Below, piece by piece: positions 48,597-54,622 of a stretch of DNA of 54,622 nucleotides (positions are counted from its first letter, which is position 1; every line of letters begins with the position of its first letter). The DNA is from Acanthaster planci (taxonomy: Eukaryota > Echinodermata > Asteroidea > Valvatida > Acanthasteridae). The stretch spans positions 339,253 through 393,874 of the forward strand of contig NW_019091481.1 in the NCBI RefSeq assembly GCF_001949145.1, in the 5' to 3' direction. Under the pieces are notes generated by a model, which was not told the origin of the DNA, searched no databases, and worked only from the letters and a program-made list of their open reading frames with translations. A program made the translations under genes and the position numbers.

Positions 48597-48611
48597 GACG
48601 CACTACATTAT
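48597..48611 (-). repeat. Inverted fragment of the 37-bp satellite unit
   Basis: GACGCACTACATTAT is the exact reverse complement of ATAATGTAGTGCGTC from the satellite unit, placed seven bases beyond the last direct-orientation sequence. It marks an orientation switch at the array edge. Confidence 0.7.
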
Positions 48612-51089
48612 CAGTTATCCTGCGTGATAACGAATTTACGATAATTCATATAGCGTTTAACATTAACGTTTCAAAGCGCTTCCAAAGCATATGTATTGAA
48701 AATGTACCAAAAAGTAAATCCTTGAAATTGGATTGAAATGCTTCGGTATCCCTCTGGACATAATGATTTAGCATACAACATAGGTTGAATCATGAACACT
48801 TTCCAATCTTATTGAAATCATTCCCTCCCGATATCCATTCTTTTCTCTACAAATCAATAATTATCGGACTTCTTCAATGGCTTGCTGAGACCACAGAGGA
48901 AGGACACAGAAGGAGTTGCAACTCAGGCACTTCAAAGTTTTCAAAGATGGTCGCCACTGAGTCAGACGCATAATAGAAAACATTGCAAAAGTGCCTGATA
49001 CTACCTGCATCTTAGCCAGACCAGCAGGGCCAGTATAATATCCTAGCAATACTTGTAATTTTTTGCTTGCAATTAAACACAAATTATTGCTTTGACCGGG
49101 AAATAGGGAGAAAAATCTCTGATATTAGACGTACTTTTGTCAATATAAATAAACTTTTAAAATTTTGATACACTGTTCCTTTATCCATGCAAAGTTTGAA
49201 ATTTTATTCTCCTCTGTCCAATACATCAGTGTTCAAAGACTTAGTGCGAATTTGGCTAAGACTGGCCAACAAAATGTTGACTACAACTGGAAAACTAAGT
49301 TCATTAGGGACAAAATGCACTATCTCATCACAGGGAGTGATTATCGTTAAATCACATGAAATACGCTTTTGTACAAATGCCATAACAAAACACAATATCT
49401 TGTAAACAACCGGGCTATTTATTCCCAAAATAACTCCAGAAGAAAGGGCTCATTTAGGGCATTGACTGCACATATAGATTTAGCGGGGTACCACAGAATA
49501 ATGCAAGCAACTTCGCAGGCATTAAATTTGATGTTGTCATGAGATCATACCAAGCACCAACAAAGGCATAAATGTTCAATTTCCTATACCGCAGTACACC
49601 AAGTTTTAAGGATGTGGATTACCAGCGACAAAGTGCGGCGGCGATCATACGGTACAAAGGGGTTTCGTGTTTGTGAACAGATGGTGCGTAGCAAACGTTC
49701 GCTACGCTCTGGCTATGGACATACCAGGCATGCTAGAAAGCGGTAATTGGCTAGATGTTACAGCCCGGGCAGTTCAAACTCCGTCTGCGTCCTTCCTCTA
49801 TGGTTATACATATATATCACTCCATACGCACATCTGGAGTTTTGAGGCAAAAAAGTCAAGAACAGAACACAGTCAATATAATCTGGAGATTTCCATCAGG
49901 TTTATGATTGTGTCCAAGAATCACACAGCTACGCTGGATGTATTTCCCACGAGCATTCAGACCAGGATTGGTCTATACATCAACCTCAGTGCAATGTGAA
50001 AATTAAAAATACAAGAGTTCATCCCCTCGGTATAGACAGCATTTAATTGCCTAGTGGATTATAACAAAGTCTAATCATAAACACACCTTTTTAAAGAAAT
50101 ATTTTAGGGGATGATGTCATTCAATTATTTAACTGTTTAGCACCACGTTAGCACTTGCCTCCACTGGCCGTACCAGAATTGTCAAAATTTATGGTCAAAT
50201 GCAGCGAGCACCAATTGGCATCGTCGACATAGAAACCATAACGCACATGCCGGTTTGGCAAAGACAACTATTCATTCAAACAATTCATTTTATAGGCCGT
50301 AAGCCTTTTATAGAACCTATTATAAGCCAACTAATTCCATTCAATTAAAAATCACTGCATACACTGATGTGATGTCGCGTTAATGTCGGCTTGCTGCTCC
50401 TGCCTTTCACCTAACAGAAATCAGATTTGACTTGAAAATTGCTTACTCGATTCACATGGCTAAACCCACCCGGTCAATAAACACAAAAAGACAAACTACA
50501 CTCGTTCAGAATGGAAGAGGAACTATGAGTTGTAATCATTTCTAACATGAACAGAAACAATTTCTTAGTCGGTCCAGAATCTCGAAATGAGGAGAAAAGT
50601 TTCAAATTGTGAACATTACGTTACCACGCCTGATGCTGATTCACTTATTATTACATGTATTATTATTTTTACAAAACATGTCTTGCATATCTAATATAAT
50701 CTAATCAATTAATATTGTGCATTGGGTGGGACTGAACAAGCTAAACCGACACGAACCAAATCCAAAACCAACCGAAAGTGCAGGTTGAGGGACAGAAATT
50801 TATTGTGTAGGCCAAAAAACCACTCATCTCGGTCATACCAGTCACTGTTAATATGCAGTACTAATACACCTGATTTATTTCGGGCTTTAATCGAGATTGC
50901 TTAGCCGACCCGACCCAGAAAAATTGCAAACGTAAATCCTACTGAAATTGTGGGAAAACGACCCTACCTGGTCCGGCCCGAAGTCGGTTTCAGGTCTGGT
51001 TTGCACAATAGTATAATCATATTGTGGGAGTAACTGTGATTATGTCCCATCGCTTATTATTGCTTTGTGTACCTAAAATTCTAAAATTC
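48612..51089. other. Gene-free stretch
   Basis: No gene or repeat recognised. A 110-codon + strand frame at 49667-49999 has no domain signal. Confidence 0.4.
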
Positions 51090-51467
51090 GAATCTCCCAC
51101 ATTGTGAGGTGAGAGATGGGCTGAATCATTTCCCTACGATTTCGATGTAATCAGAAAAGTAAAGCAGATAGTGAGGAATTGTTCGGAATTCCCAATTACT
51201 AAACTGTATTCAGTATCACCCAAAAACGGAAAACAAAAAATCCTCAATATGCCGTTTGATGTAAGATTCTGCACGAATGTACATGTAATACATATTCAAT
51301 TATTACAGATGTACATGTATATATGTACATCTGTATCATGAACATCGCTCTCTATACATGTAAAGTGCCATGCGTGCCCCCCCCCTCGCTCTTCAAATTT
51401 CCATGGCCGGGCAAGTCACTCCCCAACAAATCTTCAATCCCCCACTTTCTGCCACAACTTCACGCCA
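51090..51467 (+). mobile_element. MITE-like repeat family 1, copy C (5'-incomplete)
   Basis: Shares with copies A and B: CTCCC then GAGATGGGCT, AAAGCAGATAGTGAGGAATT, ATCACCCAAAAACGGAAAA, GATGTAAGATTCTGCACGAA (close to copy B), ATTACAGATGTACAT, ATCATGAACATCGCTC, TTTCCATGGCCGGGCAAGTC and a terminal TTCACGCC. The outer 5' end with the GGCGTAAAT terminus is missing or too diverged. It carries an extra palindromic insertion at 51305-51332 relative to the other copies. Confidence 0.7.
51305..51332. repeat. 28-bp near-perfect palindrome inside copy C
   Basis: CAGATGTACAT at the left is repeated inverted at the right as ATGTACATCTG around a short TA-rich centre; only two central positions break the dyad. 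Copies A and B have a single CAGATGTA here, so this looks like a local inverted duplication. Confidence 0.7.
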
Positions 51468-51879
51468 ACGGACTTTTGTCAGGTTCCTTTGGAGGTAATC
51501 TCTTTCCCTGCCAAACAAACCGCAGACAGATATGAGGACCCACACAATTACTTCACACTGTTTGTCTTGAAGCTAAAGATCATCATTCCATCATCATTCC
51601 ATAATTTCTTTTTTTCTTTTTTCTTTCTTTGCCTTTTTTATTTAGGCTGCCTTTTAAAACAGGCTTTCGGCCATATCTTGTTTTAAAATGTCCATAAGAG
51701 CTTATTCAGCCAAATGACAATATTTCAAAAGAGAAGTTGCTACATATAATGTTTGCCTCCATTGCAGACATTATAGGTATACCAGAGACAAAATTATCAA
51801 GGGGCCTTGGCTTTCAATCATTTCTTACATTGCAAAAACAGGCAATTAACGCAAATTGAAACAGGAGCTAAATAAAAAT

Positions 51880-52051
51880 TTGAGTCCTACAACGTGCCCC
51901 CCACCCCACAAATTCTCGGTGCCCCCAGGAGCCCCCCGCTGAAAAAAAAACATGGATGAATAGACGTAGACCAGGGATAACAAAAACTTGCCCCAAAGCC
52001 ACATCATTGAAAGCTGGTCCCCCCTAGTAAAATCCTTACTACGCCACTGGC
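51880..52051 (-). mobile_element. DNA-transposon end fragment with CAGTGGCGTA terminus
   Basis: Read on the minus strand from 52051 it begins CAGTGGCGTAGTAAGG, followed by a G-rich run and further G-rich blocks down to about 51880. CAGTGGCGTA-type termini followed by G tracts are common at ends of non-autonomous (hAT-like) elements in invertebrate genomes. Copies A-C end in related GTGGCGT words. Only one end is visible, so its length and family are unsure. The 71-codon minus frame over it is a by-product. Confidence 0.45.
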
Positions 52052-54622
52052 CTACGGACAACCCTGGGAACTGCTAAAATTAGTTTGCAAATTTTCAGCT
52101 GGATGGCGCGCCTTAAGGTACCGACAACACAGTCACATGATCGGTAAAAGCTTTTCTGTTCATTTTTTGTTCACCTAGGGGTTGAAGATGTTCGGTGAAA
52201 AATAATCTTTTTCTTTGCATGGCATCAAAATAAAGATTGACATATCTTTAAGGAAACTACATCTTCGGGTTTTATTTAATAATACAAAACAGCTGTTGTC
52301 ATATGATATGCAACATGTGCAACCTGTCTACATTATAGTGTCATTACTTCACAGACGTAAACTCCCCTACCGATAGACACACAGTCATGTGCAACGAATG
52401 TCAAGACTTTAGATTGACCACGATTAAACGAGCTACTTCAACATAAAATGTCTAACTTGTAAACAAACTTCGCTGGACTCAATATCTGCTTCGCACACTG
52501 AAAGTGGTAACCCAGCAAAGATTTTAAAAATGTGGATATTACGGAGAAAAGTCAGTACACTGAACGAGGTTGGACACAGGGCATACATGCTGTAAAACTT
52601 TATCTTCATAAAACGCAAACTTCAAAAAACTGACTGATCATTATTGTGTAGTTCGGGGTGAGTAAAAGGGTCTATCCACGAAAAATAATGACAGTGCGGG
52701 GGACAACTTCGTTTCCAGCCAAGGCTCCAACTTTAGCACATACCTGAGAGAACCCATACAGATTACAAGAAAATGTCACGCGGCATGTGTGGAGAAAAAT
52801 TTTGAACCCGAAAATTTGACTCTTGATCTGTCTTTTATGAAGAAAAGGAATGATGGATGTGTTGTTTCTTTTTCTTCGATTTATCCGTGAGAGTAGTTAC
52901 AGGAAGAATTAACATAAAAAGGACAGAAAAATTGCTCCAAACTGCTTGCTGACTACAGTGACCTAAAATACAAATCACAAATGGAGGGACTGACGGTTCG
53001 ATCCTTGGAGAATCTTTCTCAAAATATAGCTGTGTTTAAAATGAAATCATTGCCCCAGAAATTCGCAGTCAATATCCTGTGACCTTTTCAACGTAACATA
53101 GTGATGGATTGTCGCTTTCCACACTGACTCCAAAAATCCTCCTTGAAATGCCATGATCCGAAAATTACTCCAGTCCTACATCGAGGGACGTCCCGGTGAT
53201 GGCTAGCCGCTGGAATGGAATATTAAGCATCACGATGGGATATGGATCCACTACGCAAATCTGGAAATTGCCCCACAACAGATAAAAGGCCAAACATTCA
53301 AACTGCATGTGACCACAAATTTTGCCTATTTCAGTTGGAACTGGACCCCCCCAAAAAGAATTACCTCAGAATACGAGTATGCTAATTAATAAGACGCCAG
53401 TTGTACATTAATACATTTCCAACTTAAAACGACGTGAACATGTCTTTGTTTAAAAATCTACACTGCGTTATTGTGCACAAATTGGAATTGCAACCTTGAA
53501 TTTCAAGTCCAGAAGAACCTGAGGTGATTCTTTTTTGTTACTGGGTGTTTGGTCTGCACTTCAACTATGGCGAAGTAGTGAGGTATTTACCATGATGTTA
53601 CATGCTACGTCAAGAGACTGTTTGCAGTCCCTCGAGGGAAGACAGGGCACAGATCGGTAAGCAGCCTAAGTAAAAGCTCAAAGTACACACAACATGACAT
53701 AAAGGAATCGGTAAGGAATAGAATTAGCCGAGTAGAGTCAAATGGAGTCCGTTTGCAAACAGATTTCAAATTAGTTGCCACTGGGGCAAGCTGTCCCAGA
53801 GTTCAAAATCCATAACGTTTGGAGTGATATATGTATACAGATACCCTACATACTCTTCCCTTGAATATGTTGATGTAGCCATCCTCGAAGCACGACACTC
53901 CAAACCAAATGAATAAATAAATAAAAATTTCTTTTTCCCCAATTATTTCTTTCAACAGACTTTGAGAAAGAACTAAAGGTGTCCCACGGTGTCCCGATTT
54001 AAGAATGCAAATCGAACCTCTAAAATCTGTATTCAGCGTAAACATACGTATGGCTTCATCATTACTTAGTCTTGGCACGTTTAACCACCAGCATGACCAC
54101 ACTGACTCGTTCTTGCATTGCTTGGGGCGCTATCGAGTCAACACAAGGAGTGTCAACCAAAGGCCATTTCATCAGTAAAGGCAGTGCCTAATCCACACAC
54201 ACTTATGAGGGCGCTATTCAAAATACCACTTGTACCAAACGGACTACCTGAAATAGCCAACCAGAAGTCTTGATGAGTGCGTCTGTTTTCACAATTTATT
54301 GTTAACATTACTAACAACTATGGAGGTCTATGGTTTCGATACGCTACTCACAAATGGCAACATTATAGCGCATACAAATAAGTACAGTGTGCAAGGAAGG
54401 TTTTGACATAAATCCTGGTTTTCTGAACAGACAATGTCACCTACAATCCGTTTTGGATTGTGAAAATGTTTATGCAGAAAAGGTTAGGTCTAATATTTTA
54501 ATCTTTAGCATTTCACTTTGTTGACAAACTCACAAAATAAAACTTCACGACTTGGTGAAGATTTTGTCACAAAATAGTTAGCATGAGGATCTTGTGTTAA
54601 TAATATGCAATGTCACTCTTGA
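52052..54622. other. Gene-free stretch to the window end
   Basis: No supportable gene, RNA gene or repeat. The 99-codon minus frame at 53803-54102 lacks recognisable motifs. Confidence 0.4.

Noticed and set aside
47601-48603. Long open frames on both strands across the 37-bp satellite
   Set aside because: They depend on the tandem repeat and on 687 N; no real coding signal remains.
51846-52061. 71-codon minus frame beginning near QWRSKDF
   Set aside because: It is a translation of the CAGTGGCGTA-type transposon end, not a host protein.
1-54622. CRISPR arrays, operons, ribosome binding sites
   Set aside because: The sequence is eukaryotic in character; the regular tandem repeats have no unique spacers and no prokaryotic gene organisation is present.

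Overview
The window looks like metazoan nuclear DNA: AT-rich, gene-poor, with long non-coding stretches, decayed transposons, foldback repeats, two tandem arrays and one 687-base assembly gap. Nothing in it resembles bacterial, organellar or viral organisation. A bombesin/endothelin-type receptor gene together with L2/CR1-like LINE, mariner and THAP remnants fits a marine invertebrate, most plausibly a deuterostome such as a hemichordate, echinoderm or cephalochordate. That placement is inference; the species cannot be fixed from this sequence.

The only convincing intact protein-coding gene is a single-exon, seven-transmembrane receptor on the + strand at 22965-24074. It carries the ALSADRY motif and an NPLILY form of the TM7 motif, both typical of bombesin/endothelin-type neuropeptide receptors. 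Around 3.8-4.5 kb there is a candidate 3' end of a spliced + strand gene: a 48-nt exon with good splice sites, a short terminal exon and an AATAAA. No upstream exons could be assigned to it.

Layout: 0.9-1.6 kb holds a LINE reverse-transcriptase C-terminal remnant beside a 173-bp foldback. At 2.6-3.0 kb is the first of three copies (2.6, 29.7 and 51.1 kb) of a ~390-bp MITE-like family. At 5.5-6.3 kb is a mariner transposase pseudogene, and at 7.7-8.0 kb a THAP zinc-finger relic. At 8.6-8.8 kb is a cluster of a diverged 25-bp motif in both orientations. From 8.8 to 22.8 kb I see essentially nothing coding. The receptor follows, then more gene-free DNA. A 29-bp minisatellite lies at 29.4 kb, a 288-bp foldback at 33.5 kb, a 188-bp foldback MITE with CACT ends at 46.7 kb, and a 37-bp satellite interrupted by the gap at 47.6-48.6 kb. 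Two further DNA-transposon-like fragments lie at 51.1-52.05 kb.

The genes do not form a cooperating system. The receptor stands alone in a repeat-rich intergenic landscape, and I found no convincing undescribed multi-gene system. The most informative signals are the intronless receptor, the repeat families and the possible micro-exon.
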